NCBI GenBank assembly: GCA_035690065.1
Contig: DASSKW010000004.1
Location: 1-17,606, forward strand
Direction of reading: 5' to 3'
Source of the DNA: DASSKW01 sp035690065
Lineage (GTDB): Bacteria; Pseudomonadota; Gammaproteobacteria; Natronospirales; REEB76
DNA length: 17,606 bases
Positions 6,429-14,635 of the stretch are shown one piece after another. A model generated the notes under the pieces. That model was not told where the DNA came from. It saw only the letters and a list, made by a program, of their open reading frames with translations, and made no database searches. The first letter of the stretch is position 1. Each line of letters starts with the position of its first letter. Made by a program: the position numbers and the translations under genes.

Positions 6429-7316
6429 GCCGATCGCCTCATCAATCAAGGTATCCTTGTGCTGCCAGAGATCATTGATCCAGTGTTGCAGTCGCAATCT
6501 ATATTCCGTATCGCGCTCGTAATCGCCTCCCAACAGATCATCCGGTATCCGGCGTTGAGTGACCTGTACCAGCACCCGGCCGACACGGTCTGTCATCAGG
6601 TCCAGCATGCTGGGCCGGCCGTCCGGATAGACGATGGTCACATCGAGAAGTTCGTGCAGCACGCTACCCATGGCGTTGAGCACGATCGCGACTCCACCCA
6701 CTTTGGGACGCAACAGGTTCCGGTAGGGCGATGACTGCCGTGCATGTTTATAAGGCTGGAAGCGCGTGCCTTCCACGAAACTCATGATGGAAACCGGAAT
6801 CCCGCGGAATTTCTCGCAGGCACGGCGCGTGGTCTCCATGTCCTGACGCCGCAGTTCCGGATGCCTGGCTATCTGCGATTTCGTATGCCGTTTCATGAAC
6901 GGAAAATCCAGCGCCCACCATGCCAGCCCCAGTACCGGCACCCAGATCAACTGACTCTTGAGAAAGAACCGCATCAGAGGGATACGGCGGTTCAAGGCCA
7001 TCTGCAGCACCGGGATGTCCACCCAGCTCTGGTGATTGCAGAGCACCAGGTAGCTGCCATCGCTGCGCAACCCGCGCACATCGGGAATCTGGAACTGGAT
7101 GTGCGTGAACAGCATGATCATGGCGCTGTTGGCCGCGATCCAACTCTCCGCGATCCCGGCCAGCAGCCTGGAACAGGTACGCCGTACCATCCGCAGGGGT
7201 ATCAACACCTTGATAGCAGCGATCATCAGCAGCGGAGCCACATGCAGCAGCGTATTGAGGCTGATCAATAACGTGCCGAATGCGATACGCAGATAATCCC
7301 GCAACTTGCTCAGCAT
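6414..7316 (-). CDS. 1-acyl-glycerol-phosphate acyltransferase-like protein (PlsC/LPLAT family, YihG-like)
   Basis: A 300-residue membrane-associated acyltransferase. The N-terminal 35 residues are hydrophobic (FGTLLISLNTLLHVAPLLMI). The catalytic HX4D motif is NHQSWVD (H95, D100), and the substrate-binding block is SFVEGTRF (about 179-186). These, with the length and the LRPKVGG segment, resemble E. coli YihG, an inner-membrane acyltransferase acting on lysophosphatidic acid. The exact acceptor here is inferred. I chose ATG 7316, although a frame-compatible TTG lies at 7364, because the hydrophobic segment then begins properly. The ribosome-binding site is weak in both cases. The gene stands between two GC hairpins of almost the same sequence (6405-6425 and 7401-7423) and so is probably a single-gene unit with its promoter in 7317-7390. 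Confidence 0.85.
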   Translation of the reverse strand: MLSKLRDYLRIAFGTLLISLNTLLHVAPLLMIAAIKVLIPLRMVRRTCSRLLAGIAESWIAANSAMIMLFTHIQFQIPDVRGLRSDGSYLVLCNHQSWVDIPVLQMALNRRIPLMRFFLKSQLIWVPVLGLAWWALDFPFMKRHTKSQIARHPELRRQDMETTRRACEKFRGIPVSIMSFVEGTRFQPYKHARQSSPYRNLLRPKVGGVAIVLNAMGSVLHELLDVTIVYPDGRPSMLDLMTDRVGRVLVQVTQRRIPDDLLGGDYERDTEYRLRLQHWINDLWQHKDTLIDEAIGKGPA

Positions 7317-7390
7317 CGGTGACTCATTCTCAGTGGCTGGGCCGGTTACGAAGTATAACGGCAACTTCGCATCGGGATATTATCCGGCGC

Positions 7391-7423
7391 ATTAAAGAAA
7401 AGGGCCGGCATGTAGCCGGCCCT
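7391..7423 (-). terminator. Intrinsic terminator of the M3 peptidase gene
   Basis: AGGGCCGGC (7401-7409) and GCCGGCCCT (7415-7423) form a perfect 9-bp stem with a 5-base loop. Read leftward it is followed at once by TTTTCTTTAAT (complement from 7401 down to 7391), a good T-rich tail. It lies 22 bases past the peptidase stop codon and upstream of the acyltransferase, separating the two genes. Confidence 0.8.
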
Positions 7424-7445
7424 CAATAGCAGCTAAATCCGATGC

Positions 7446-9581
7446 TTACTGCCCGGTAAGCCCACGATACTTGAGCATCGGTTCGATGCGCGGAGCATGA
7501 CCGGTGAAGTTCCGATACATCGTACCGTAGTCCTCGGTATTGCCACGCGACAGGATCATGTCACGGAAACGCTGGCCGTTGGCGCGCGTCAAACCGCCGT
7601 TATCCACGAACCAGCTGTAGGAATCGTCCGCCAGCATCTGTGTCCACATGTAAGCGTAATAACCGGCCGCATAGCCGTTGCCCCAGATGTGCATGAAATA
7701 ACTGGAACGATAGCGGGTCGGCACCTGCTCCATGTAGGCATGGTCCTTCTTGAGCGCCGCCATCTCGAAGCTGTCGGCGTTCTGCAACGGTGCGCTGGCC
7801 GGCAGCATGTGCCAGGCCATATCCAGATCGGCCGCCGCCAGCAGTTCGGTCATGTCATAGCCCGCGTTGAATTCGCGCGCTTTCATGATCTTCGCGACCA
7901 GTTCCCTGGGCATCGGTTTGCCGGTCTTGTAGTTGATCGCGTAATGCGCGAACACCTTCGGATTGAGCGCCCAGTGCTCGTTGAACTGGGACGGGAACTC
8001 GACCCAGTCGCGTGCGGTGTTGGTCCCGGACAGACTCGGATATTCCTGATCGGCGAAGAACCCATGCAGCGCATGGCCAAACTCGTGGAACATCGTGATC
8101 ACATCATCCAGACTCAACAGCGTCGGCTGCCCCGCCGGCGGCTTGGAAAAGTTAGCCACGTTGTAGATTACAGGCAGGGTGCCGAGCAGTTTGGACTGAC
8201 CGACGAAGTTGTCCATCCAGGCGCCGCCGCCCTTGTTGTCACGCTTGTAGTAATCGCAATAGAACAGGCCCAGCGGTTTCTGGTTCGCGTCATACACTTC
8301 GAACACGCGCACGTCTTTCTGATAGACCGGAATATCGTGCCGTTCCTTGAACGTCAGACCGTAGAGCTGGTTAGCGGCATAGAAAACGCCATCCTGGAGC
8401 ACGCGATCCAGTTCGAAATACGGCTTGATCTCGGATTCATCGAGATCGTATTTCGCCTTGCGCACCTGCTCGGCATAGAAATTCCAGTCCCAAGGCTGCA
8501 ACTTGAACTTGCCGCCGTCTTTGTCGATGACCTGCTGGATGGCAGCCGCTTCACGCGTGGCGCGTGCAGTCGCCGCAGGCACCAACTTGCCGAGGAAACC
8601 TTCGACTGCAGCCGGCGTCTTCGCCATCTGATCTTGCAGTTTCCAGGCAGCATAATCCGGATAACCCATCAGCTTCGCTTCATCGGCACGGATCTTGGCG
8701 ATACGCTCGATGGTCTTGCGGGTATCGTTTGCATCACCGTGTTCGGCGCGATTCCAGGATGCCTCGAACAGTTTCTCGCGAGTGGCGCGATCCGTCAGCG
8801 AAGCCAGATCCGGTTGCTGCGTGGTGTTCTGCAGCGGGATCACGTATTTGCCCTTGAGACCTCGGGCATCGGCGGCCTGTGCGGCCGCTTCGATCTGGCT
8901 GTCCGACAAGCCGGCCAATGCCGCCTTGTTATCCACCACCAGTGCACCGGCCTTGGTTGCGGCCAGCAGCTTGTTGACGAACTGGGCGTCGAGCGTAGCC
9001 TCTTCCTCGTTCAGTTTCTTGAGCCTGGTCTTGTCCGCTTCGGACAGCTTGGCACCCGCCAGCACAAACTGCTGATAGTAGTACTCGACCAGGCGATGCG
9101 ATTCGGGATCGAGCTTGAGTTTGTCGCGTTCGTTGTAGATCGTCTCGACACGCTTGAACAGCTTCTCGTTGAGGAAGATCGCATCCTGCTGGGCCGCCAG
9201 CTTCGGCGCAATCTCTTCCTGCACTTTCTGCAACTCGTCATCGGTGTTGGCACTCGACACGCCGTTGAACACCCTGCCGACGCGGGTCAGCAACTGGCCG
9301 CTCTTTTCGAGCGCGACCAGCGTGTTATCGAAAGTGGGGGCCGCCGGATTATCGGCGATCTTCTGCACCTCGGCCAGCTGTTGCTTGATACCCGCCTCGA
9401 ACGCCGGCAGGTAGTCGCTGTCCTTGATCTTGTTGAATTCAGGGGCATGGAACGGCAGCGTGCTCGGTTCCATGAAAGGATTGGTGCTCATGGTCTTGCT
9501 CTCGCTGGCGGAGGCGGGAAGCAGCGCAGATGCGCCGAGCGCCAGAGCGCCGACAAACGTGAAAGTGACGGTACGCAACAT
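7446..9581 (-). CDS. dcp: Periplasmic M3 family metallopeptidase (peptidyl-dipeptidase Dcp type)
   Basis: From ATG 9581 this is a 711-residue zinc peptidase, close to Dcp (about 680) plus a signal peptide (MLRTVTFTFVGALALGASAL...ASA-SE). The zinc site is HEFGH at residues 499-503 in TMFHEFGHALHGFF, the HExxH of family M3. The flanking NVANFSKPPAGQPTLLSLDD block and the late MHIWGNGYAAGYYAYMW are characteristic of Dcp. Dcp removes dipeptides from the C-termini of peptides; the signal peptide places this one in the periplasm. The open frame extends 69 codons upstream, but that part looks non-coding, while ATG 9581 has GAGGA eight bases ahead and starts a proper signal peptide. Oligopeptidase A is the alternative name within the family. 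The gene is monocistronic, with a strong terminator behind it, and diverges from a small basic-protein gene. Confidence 0.92.
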   Translation of the reverse strand: MLRTVTFTFVGALALGASALLPASASESKTMSTNPFMEPSTLPFHAPEFNKIKDSDYLPAFEAGIKQQLAEVQKIADNPAAPTFDNTLVALEKSGQLLTRVGRVFNGVSSANTDDELQKVQEEIAPKLAAQQDAIFLNEKLFKRVETIYNERDKLKLDPESHRLVEYYYQQFVLAGAKLSEADKTRLKKLNEEEATLDAQFVNKLLAATKAGALVVDNKAALAGLSDSQIEAAAQAADARGLKGKYVIPLQNTTQQPDLASLTDRATREKLFEASWNRAEHGDANDTRKTIERIAKIRADEAKLMGYPDYAAWKLQDQMAKTPAAVEGFLGKLVPAATARATREAAAIQQVIDKDGGKFKLQPWDWNFYAEQVRKAKYDLDESEIKPYFELDRVLQDGVFYAANQLYGLTFKERHDIPVYQKDVRVFEVYDANQKPLGLFYCDYYKRDNKGGGAWMDNFVGQSKLLGTLPVIYNVANFSKPPAGQPTLLSLDDVITMFHEFGHALHGFFADQEYPSLSGTNTARDWVEFPSQFNEHWALNPKVFAHYAINYKTGKPMPRELVAKIMKAREFNAGYDMTELLAAADLDMAWHMLPASAPLQNADSFEMAALKKDHAYMEQVPTRYRSSYFMHIWGNGYAAGYYAYMWTQMLADDSYSWFVDNGGLTRANGQRFRDMILSRGNTEDYGTMYRNFTGHAPRIEPMLKYRGLTGQ

Positions 9582-9743
9582 CACGGGATTCCTCGTGCTG
9601 GTGGAACGGGCCAGCCGGGGCCAGAGACTCCGGCGGGGAACCGGCACTTTACCCGGAGTTGGCTCGCAGGCCAAGCGCGCTCGATACCTGGCTGCCCGCC
9701 ACTGCATTTTCAGCAGCACCCGCCTCGATCCGGCCGCCTGCCG

Positions 9744-9749
9744 TATACT
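9744..9749 (+). promoter_or_regulatory. Candidate -10 box for the small basic-protein gene
   Basis: TATACT lies 26 bases before the GTG start at 9775, preceded by G at 9743. No convincing -35 stands at 16-18 bases upstream (9721-9726 is CGCCTC). Position and sequence fit a promoter in the 193-bp gap between this gene and the divergent peptidase, but the evidence is one hexamer. Confidence 0.35.
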
Positions 9750-9774
9750 GCAATGCCCGTCCAAAGGAATCCCC

Positions 9775-9933
9775 GTGGCCAAAGCCAATTACAAATACGA
9801 CAAGCGACAGCGAGATATGGCCAGGCAGAAGAAGCAGGAAGAGAAACGCCAGAAGAAGCTCGCCAGGAAAACCGAAGCCGAGCCAGACGCAGAGCATGGC
9901 GTAGAAGTCGCCGCGGAAGATAAAGCCATCTGA
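9775..9933 (+). CDS. Small highly basic protein, 52 residues
   Basis: A 52-residue protein that starts VAKANYKYDKRQRDMARQKK, followed by EEKRQKKLARKTEAEPD and an acidic tail ending EDKAI. The Lys/Arg-rich first half is predicted to form a single amphipathic or coiled helix. I recall similar short MAKANY-type proteins annotated as hypothetical in other proteobacteria; none has a function known to me. The GTG start is supported by AAGGA about six bases upstream (9764-9768 region) and a TATACT further up. It ends five bases from the convergent cbpM stop (9939). A nucleic-acid or ribosome contact is a guess from the charge alone. Confidence 0.68.
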   Translation: MAKANYKYDKRQRDMARQKKQEEKRQKKLARKTEAEPDAEHGVEVAAEDKAI

Positions 9934-9938
9934 ACGGA

Positions 9939-10271
9939 TCAGAGCTGACTGGTGCCTGCGGGCAACTGCGCCTTGAGCTCGCGGATCCGCGCTTCCAGTT
10001 CATGCACGCGCCCCAGCAGTTTGAGCGTGACCGCCAGGCCTCCCATATCGAGTTCGAAATCGTCACGCAAACGTGAGGCCGTGCGCGCGATCACCACGCA
10101 ATACGCGGTATAAGTCAGCATCGGCGCTTCCGGTTGCATCGGCACGAACACGCCGTACTCGGTCAGTTCGCGGATCTCCACTTCGGACAAGCCGGACAGT
10201 TCTGCCAAATCTGTCAGCGACAAGTGCTGATGCTCATCCAGCCAGCTCAATTCGGTAAGTTCCAGTTTCAT
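9939..10271 (-). CDS. cbpM: Chaperone modulator CbpM
   Basis: A 110-residue soluble protein with a MerR-like helix-turn-helix fold in its first half (SLTDLAELSGLSEVEIRELTEYGVFVP) and a leucine-rich helix at the end (GRVHELEARIRELKAQL). This matches CbpM, which binds the J-domain of CbpA and blocks its stimulation of DnaK. It does not act as a DNA-binding regulator despite the fold. The length fits E. coli CbpM (101). Its ATG overlaps the cbpA stop by four bases (ATGA at 10271-10268), so the two are translationally coupled. It is the last gene of the leftward string. Confidence 0.9.
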   Translation of the reverse strand: MKLELTELSWLDEHQHLSLTDLAELSGLSEVEIRELTEYGVFVPMQPEAPMLTYTAYCVVIARTASRLRDDFELDMGGLAVTLKLLGRVHELEARIRELKAQLPAGTSQL

Positions 10272-11212
10272 TTCGCGCCCTCCTGCTGCAAGGCCTTGCG
10301 CGCATCGAATGTCGAGACTTCAGACAATCTCCGGAACAAGTCGCGTTCCTGTTCGGTAAGCGTATCGGGTACCGCAATCCGCACGATGGCGAACAGATCG
10401 CCGACGCTGCCACGCGGCCTGGGCAAGCCCTTTCCAGACAGGCGGAATTGCTGTCCGGCGCGCGCGCCAGCCGGAATCTTGAGTCGCACCGCGCCACCCA
10501 AGGTTGGTACTTCCACGCTCGCACCTAACGCCGCTTCCCACGGCGCCAATGGTAAATCCATATATAAGTCATGGCCGGTGACACGGAACACCGGATCCGG
10601 GCGCAGGCTGATGTCGAGATACAGATCGCCATCACGACCACCGTTCATTCCCTTGCCACCTTTACCCGGTACCCGCAAACGCTGCCCGGCAGTCGCGCCT
10701 TTCGGGATATGTGCTTTGACCGGATGCGGCGTGCGATGCATGCGCCCCGCCTGGTCGTATTCTGGCAGACTGAGATTCAGCTCGATATCGGTACCGTTAA
10801 ACGCCTGCGCCAGCGTGATCTCGACCGGCACTTCGTAGTCCTCGCCTGCCATCCGCATGTTCTGCGCACGACCGCCGCCGCCACGCCCAGCGCGCATTCC
10901 TGCAAACAGATCAGCCAGATCAAGATCGTCGAACGAGAAGTTCGTCTCGCCATACCGCTGTTGCCAGTCCGGCGGCGGTTTGAATTCCTGACCGGCCTGC
11001 TGCTGGCCCAACTGATCGTAAGCCGCACGCTTCTCTTTATCCTTCAGCGTCTGGTACGCCTCCGCGATCTCCTTGAAATGCACTTCCGCCTCTTTCTCCC
11101 TGGAGACGTCGGGATGATACTTGCGCGCCAGCTTGCGGTAGGCCGTCTTGATCTCGGCCTCGCTGGCATCGCGCTTCACGCCCAATGCGTCGTAATAGTC
11201 TTTGTATTTCAT
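10268..11212 (-). CDS. cbpA: DnaJ-class co-chaperone CbpA
   Basis: A 314-residue J-domain protein. Residues 4-70 form the J-domain, with the essential HPD at 33-35 (KYHPDVSREKEAEVHFKEIAEAYQTLKD). A Gly/Arg-rich linker (FAGMRAGRGGGGRAQN) follows, then two substrate-binding beta domains (GEDYEVPVEITLAQAFNGT, HIPKGATAGQRLRVPGKGGKG). It lacks the four CxxCxGxG zinc repeats of DnaJ, so it is the CbpA type (306 residues in E. coli). It activates DnaK ATP hydrolysis and also binds curved DNA in E. coli. The adjacent coupled cbpM confirms the assignment. The gene follows the CPXCG gene after 20 bp, so it may be transcribed from the Kor promoter as well as from a local one. The ribosome-binding site is weak (GGTGAC). 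Confidence 0.94.
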   Translation of the reverse strand: MKYKDYYDALGVKRDASEAEIKTAYRKLARKYHPDVSREKEAEVHFKEIAEAYQTLKDKEKRAAYDQLGQQQAGQEFKPPPDWQQRYGETNFSFDDLDLADLFAGMRAGRGGGGRAQNMRMAGEDYEVPVEITLAQAFNGTDIELNLSLPEYDQAGRMHRTPHPVKAHIPKGATAGQRLRVPGKGGKGMNGGRDGDLYLDISLRPDPVFRVTGHDLYMDLPLAPWEAALGASVEVPTLGGAVRLKIPAGARAGQQFRLSGKGLPRPRGSVGDLFAIVRIAVPDTLTEQERDLFRRLSEVSTFDARKALQQEGAK

Positions 11213-11232
11213 AAGCGGGTCACCGGTAATTC

Positions 11233-11427
11233 TTAGGCGTCATCTTCCTGGGATACCTCGATCACGGGTATGCCCTCCGCATCGATCGCGACCGCCAGAT
11301 TCATGGGGCGGCAGCAGACCTGACAGTCCTCTATATAGTGTTGATTCTCCACCGAACAATCCACGACGACCTCGATCGTCTCGCCGCAGTAGGGACATTG
11401 GATCTCGACGAGTTCGGTGCCGTCCAT
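11233..11427 (-). CDS. CPXCG-motif cysteine-rich small protein
   Basis: A 64-residue acidic protein. A zinc-ribbon-like half site CPYCG (residues 11-15) is followed by a second pair, CQVCC (35-39), and between them lies VVDCSVENQHYIEDC. This is the widespread CPXCG cysteine-rich family, whose function is unknown; binding of one zinc or another metal is the likely property. It starts six bases after the stop of the small membrane protein gene and ends 20 bases before cbpA, so co-transcription is very likely. The length and the acidic tail (SQEDDA) are normal for the family. Confidence 0.88.
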   Translation of the reverse strand: MDGTELVEIQCPYCGETIEVVVDCSVENQHYIEDCQVCCRPMNLAVAIDAEGIPVIEVSQEDDA

Positions 11428-11433
11428 CGCTTG

Positions 11434-11703
11434 CTAGCGCGCTCGTGTAGTCTTGACGACTACAGTCTTCTCCGTGCCCTCACCGCCAAGGGCCCAGATC
11501 CAGGTCAGCACGCACAGGATCATGTTGGTATGCCAATAGTTCGTGGTCGCCAGGATCGCCACCAGCAGACGTGGCGCGAAGATCCAACCCAGCCACCAGA
11601 ACAAGCCGCCGAACGGGATGCTGGAGAACAGCAGTGTCAGCCGCGGGAAGAAAAACATGAACAGGATGAACCAGAGGCCGTGGTGAATCCAGAAGCTATC
11701 CAC
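11434..11703 (-). CDS. Small integral membrane protein of unknown function
   Basis: An 89-residue protein with three hydrophobic segments: about 8-26 (HGLWFILFMFFFPRLTLLF), 33-53 (GLFWWLGWIFAPRLLVAILAT) and 60-77 (TNMILCVLTWIWALGGEG). A short basic tail follows (KTVVVKTTRAR). The repeated PRL within the first two segments is notable. I have seen similar conserved hypothetical proteins but know no function. The start is GTG 11703, supported by AGAGGA seven bases upstream. It follows korB by 35 bp and precedes the CPXCG gene by 6 bp, in the same direction. Whether it serves the oxidoreductase or the chaperone pair cannot be told. Confidence 0.7.
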   Translation of the reverse strand: MDSFWIHHGLWFILFMFFFPRLTLLFSSIPFGGLFWWLGWIFAPRLLVAILATTNYWHTNMILCVLTWIWALGGEGTEKTVVVKTTRAR

Positions 11704-11738
11704 GCTGAAGTCCTCTTATTCCGTCATGACAGACAGAT

Positions 11739-12794
11739 TCACGCAAACCGGTCCTGGATTTCCTGCAAGACTTTATCACCCGGACAGAGCGCGTCGTACG
11801 GAAGATCCCGCAGCGGTGTGGCGACCGTGTTGCTGACTTCGTGCATCTCGCGCTGACCTTCATCTATATAGAGGAGCCCGGTGACGATCTCGCCCTTCTT
11901 CTGGTGGTCGTGCAGGTAACTATAGGCTTTGGCACGATTGGTGGGATCGTAATCCTTCGAGACCTTGCGCAACAGCACAGTGTTACCGTCGTGCAGTTCC
12001 ACCGGCATGACCTCGCCTTCATCATAAGCGGCGCGGATCGGCCGGCTGGGCGGCACGAAATCCGCATGCACCGCCGGATGGTAGAACTGCCGCGTATGCG
12101 CGTAGCTCTTGGTGGAATCCTCATGGTCGTTGAAGGTGACGCAGGGCGAGAGCACGTCGAGCAGCGCAAATCCCCGGTGCATGATTGCGGCCTTGATGAG
12201 CGGGACGAGTTGCTCCTTGTCGCCGGAGAAGCTGCGCGCCACAAAGCTGCCGCCCATAGTCAACGCCGTGATCACCGGATCGATGGGCGGTTGCTGATTC
12301 ACCTCACCCTTCTTGGCCTTGCTGCCGACATCCGCCGAGGCGGAGAACTGGCCTTTGGTGAGACCGTACACGCCGTTGTTCTCGATCACGTACAGCATGC
12401 TCAGGTTGCGGCGCAGCGCGTGCGCGAACTGGCCGAGGCCGATGGAAAGCGAATCGCCGTCGCCAGATACTCCGACATAGTAAAGATCACGGTTGGCCGC
12501 ATCCGCGCCGGTCGCGACCGACGGCATGCGGCCGTGCACGGCGTTGATGCCGTGCGCGTCACCGAGAAAATACGCGGTGGTCTTGGATGAACAGCCGATG
12601 CCGCTCATCTTCACCACCTTGCAAGGTTCGATGTTCAATTCCCAGAACGCCTGAACAAGTGCTGCGGTGATGGAATCGTGTCCGCAACCGGCGCACAGGG
12701 TGGACATGGCGCCTTCGTACTCGCGCGTGGTGAGCCCCAGCGCATTCTTCGGCAGCTTGGTATGCAGAACCCTGGGTTTGGTGATGAAACTCAT
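11739..12794 (-). CDS. korB: 2-oxoacid:acceptor oxidoreductase beta subunit (KorB-like, TPP-binding)
   Basis: A 351-residue thiamine-diphosphate subunit. The TPP site is VSGDGDSLSIGLGQFAHALR (GDGD at 111-114), ending in the Asn pair of VIENNGVYGLTKGQ. Four cysteines that ligate a [4Fe-4S] cluster in the family are all present: C34 and C37 (CAGCGH), C68 (GIGCSSKT) and C218 (LSPCVTFND). With the alpha subunit it would decarboxylate a 2-oxoacid to an acyl-CoA. The substrate is most likely 2-oxoglutarate by family resemblance, though pyruvate or branched-chain acids are not excluded. I chose ATG 12794 because AAAGGAA lies upstream and the korA stop (12814) is 19 bases away; an upstream start at 12827 would add only a non-conserved tail. 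It is the third gene of the kor string. Confidence 0.9.
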   Translation of the reverse strand: MSFITKPRVLHTKLPKNALGLTTREYEGAMSTLCAGCGHDSITAALVQAFWELNIEPCKVVKMSGIGCSSKTTAYFLGDAHGINAVHGRMPSVATGADAANRDLYYVGVSGDGDSLSIGLGQFAHALRRNLSMLYVIENNGVYGLTKGQFSASADVGSKAKKGEVNQQPPIDPVITALTMGGSFVARSFSGDKEQLVPLIKAAIMHRGFALLDVLSPCVTFNDHEDSTKSYAHTRQFYHPAVHADFVPPSRPIRAAYDEGEVMPVELHDGNTVLLRKVSKDYDPTNRAKAYSYLHDHQKKGEIVTGLLYIDEGQREMHEVSNTVATPLRDLPYDALCPGDKVLQEIQDRFA

Positions 12795-12813
12795 GGCGTG
12801 GTTCCTTTCGTGT

Positions 12814-14619
12814 TCAGGCTGCCGCACCGCGGGAGAGCGCCTGATTGATGCCCTCCACGATGCAACGCGAATCTATCGGCATACCGTCGTAATGCAGGAT
12901 GGAGTGGAGTTTGCGCTTCTCCACGCTGGTCTCGATCAGCAGCAGCGATTTCAGTTGCGCGTCGCGGTTCTGCTCGACCACGAAGATACGTTCGTGATGG
13001 TCCAGAAAATCTTCCACTTCCCTGCTGAACGGAAACCCGCGCACGCGCAAGTAATTCACCTCGGTGCCCTCCCGGCCGAGGATGTCCAGCGCTTCCCGCA
13101 CCGCCCCGTCGCAACTGCCGATGGAAATGATTCCAGACGTGACTCCCTTCCGCACTTTCACGATCGGTGTGGGCACCAGCGTCTTGGCGGTCTCGAACTT
13201 CTTGCGCAGCCGGTCCAGCACGTCCTGATATTCCGCCGCATCCTCGGTGTAACCGCCGCGGCGGTTATGGCCGGAGCCGCGCACGAAATACGAGCCCTTG
13301 GGATGCACGCCCGGCAGCGTGCGATAGCAGATGCCGTCGCCATCCGTATCGGTATAGCGATGGAATATCTGCATCTCCTGCAGTTGTTCTCTGGTATAGA
13401 CCTTGCCGCGATCCGGGATGTAGCGCGCGTCCCACTTCACCCTGGGCACCATCCAGTCGTTCATGCCGATGTCGAGATCCGAGAGCACGATCACCGGCGT
13501 CTGCATGCGCTCGGCGATATCGAACGCCTGCACCGCAAACTGGAAGCACTCCGCCGGGTCCGCCGGGAACAGCAGCACATGACGCGTATCGCCGTGGGAA
13601 GCGTAAGCCGCAAGCATCAGGTCCGCCTGTTGCGTGCGCGTGGGCATGCCGGTGGAAGGGCCCACCCGTTGCACATCGAAAATCACCGCCGGGATCTCAG
13701 TGTAATAAGCAAAACCGATGAACTCGTTCATGAGCGAGATGCCGGGACCGCTGGTGGGCGTGAAGGCGCGCGCACCGTTCCAGGCCGCGCCCAGCACCAT
13801 GCCGATAGCGGACAGTTCGTCCTCCGCCTGCACGATGCAATATTTGTTCTTGCCCGTGTCAGGGTCCACCCGGGTCTCTTCGCAGAATCCCTTGAAGGCA
13901 TCCATGAGCGAGGTGGACGGCGTGATCGGATACCACGCGCCCACGGTGGCGCCGGCGAATACACAGCCAAGCCCCGCCATGGTGTTGCCATCTACCATGA
14001 TGTGGTCTCTGGTCGCATCCATGCGCTCGAGTCGCAACGGCAGCGGGCAATTAAAATGCTCTTTCGCATACCGATGACCCAATTCGATCGCCGTGAGGTT
14101 GCCGGCAATCAGTTTCTGCTTGTCCGCGAAGGTCTCTTTCAACAGTTCTTCGATCACCTGCATATCGATGTCGAACAGTGCGGCCAGCGCGCCAAGATAA
14201 CAGACGTTCTTCATGAGGATACGTGCGCGGATGTTCTCGAACTCCTTGTTCACCAATTCCGCCAAGGGCACGCCCAGCAGCGTGACGTCGTCGCGCGCCA
14301 GTTGTTTATCGCGCGGCCAAGTGGAGTCGTAGAGGAGAAACCCGCCGGAGCTTACTTCTGCCAGATCCCCGGCGTAGGTCTGTGCGTTCATCGCCACCAT
14401 GAAATCCACGCGCCCGGAGCGGGACAGATACCCCTCCTTGCTCACGCGGATCTCGAACCAGGTGGGCAGACCCTGGATGTTGGAGGGAAAAAAGTTCTTG
14501 CCCACCACCGGGATACCCATGCGGAAGATCGCTTTCATCAAAAGACCGTTGGCGCTGGCCGAACCTGTGCCATTCACGTTGGCGATCTTGATCACGAAAT
14601 CGTTGATGTGCGTACTCAT
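12814..14619 (-). CDS. korA: 2-oxoacid:acceptor oxidoreductase alpha subunit (KorA-like, gamma-alpha fusion)
   Basis: A 601-residue subunit. Residues 1-190 form the gamma domain (IKIANVNGTGSASANGLLMK, RSGRVDFMVAMNAQTYAGD). From about 208 the alpha pyrimidine-binding domain begins (GNTMAGLGCVFAGATVGAWY) and carries the family motif YPITPST at 230-236. Further conserved blocks are QAEDELSAIGMVLGAAWNGA, TSGPGISLMNEF and QRVGPSTGMPTRTQQADL. The fusion and size match KorA of two-subunit 2-oxoglutarate:ferredoxin oxidoreductases. It binds CoA and the 2-oxoacid with KorB. Start ATG 14619 (MSTHINDF) lies 16 bases after the upstream stop, with GAGAG ahead; an earlier in-frame start at 14691 would overlap the upstream gene with an Arg-rich non-conserved stretch. 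Tight spacing on both sides supports one transcript and one complex. Confidence 0.92.
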   Translation of the reverse strand: MSTHINDFVIKIANVNGTGSASANGLLMKAIFRMGIPVVGKNFFPSNIQGLPTWFEIRVSKEGYLSRSGRVDFMVAMNAQTYAGDLAEVSSGGFLLYDSTWPRDKQLARDDVTLLGVPLAELVNKEFENIRARILMKNVCYLGALAALFDIDMQVIEELLKETFADKQKLIAGNLTAIELGHRYAKEHFNCPLPLRLERMDATRDHIMVDGNTMAGLGCVFAGATVGAWYPITPSTSLMDAFKGFCEETRVDPDTGKNKYCIVQAEDELSAIGMVLGAAWNGARAFTPTSGPGISLMNEFIGFAYYTEIPAVIFDVQRVGPSTGMPTRTQQADLMLAAYASHGDTRHVLLFPADPAECFQFAVQAFDIAERMQTPVIVLSDLDIGMNDWMVPRVKWDARYIPDRGKVYTREQLQEMQIFHRYTDTDGDGICYRTLPGVHPKGSYFVRGSGHNRRGGYTEDAAEYQDVLDRLRKKFETAKTLVPTPIVKVRKGVTSGIISIGSCDGAVREALDILGREGTEVNYLRVRGFPFSREVEDFLDHHERIFVVEQNRDAQLKSLLLIETSVEKRKLHSILHYDGMPIDSRCIVEGINQALSRGAAA

Positions 14620-14635
14620 ATCGTCGCTCTCACAG

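Noticed and set aside
9627..9659. Inverted repeat ACTCCGG / CCGGAGT upstream of the M3 peptidase gene
   Set aside because: Only seven base pairs with a 19-base loop in GC-rich DNA; not convincing as an operator or leader structure.
7497..9923. An 808-codon open frame antisense to the M3 peptidase gene
   Set aside because: It is the complement of a clear Dcp-type gene with signal peptide and HEFGH site. Its translation shows no domain and is rich in His, Arg and Gln, as expected from antisense GC-rich codons.
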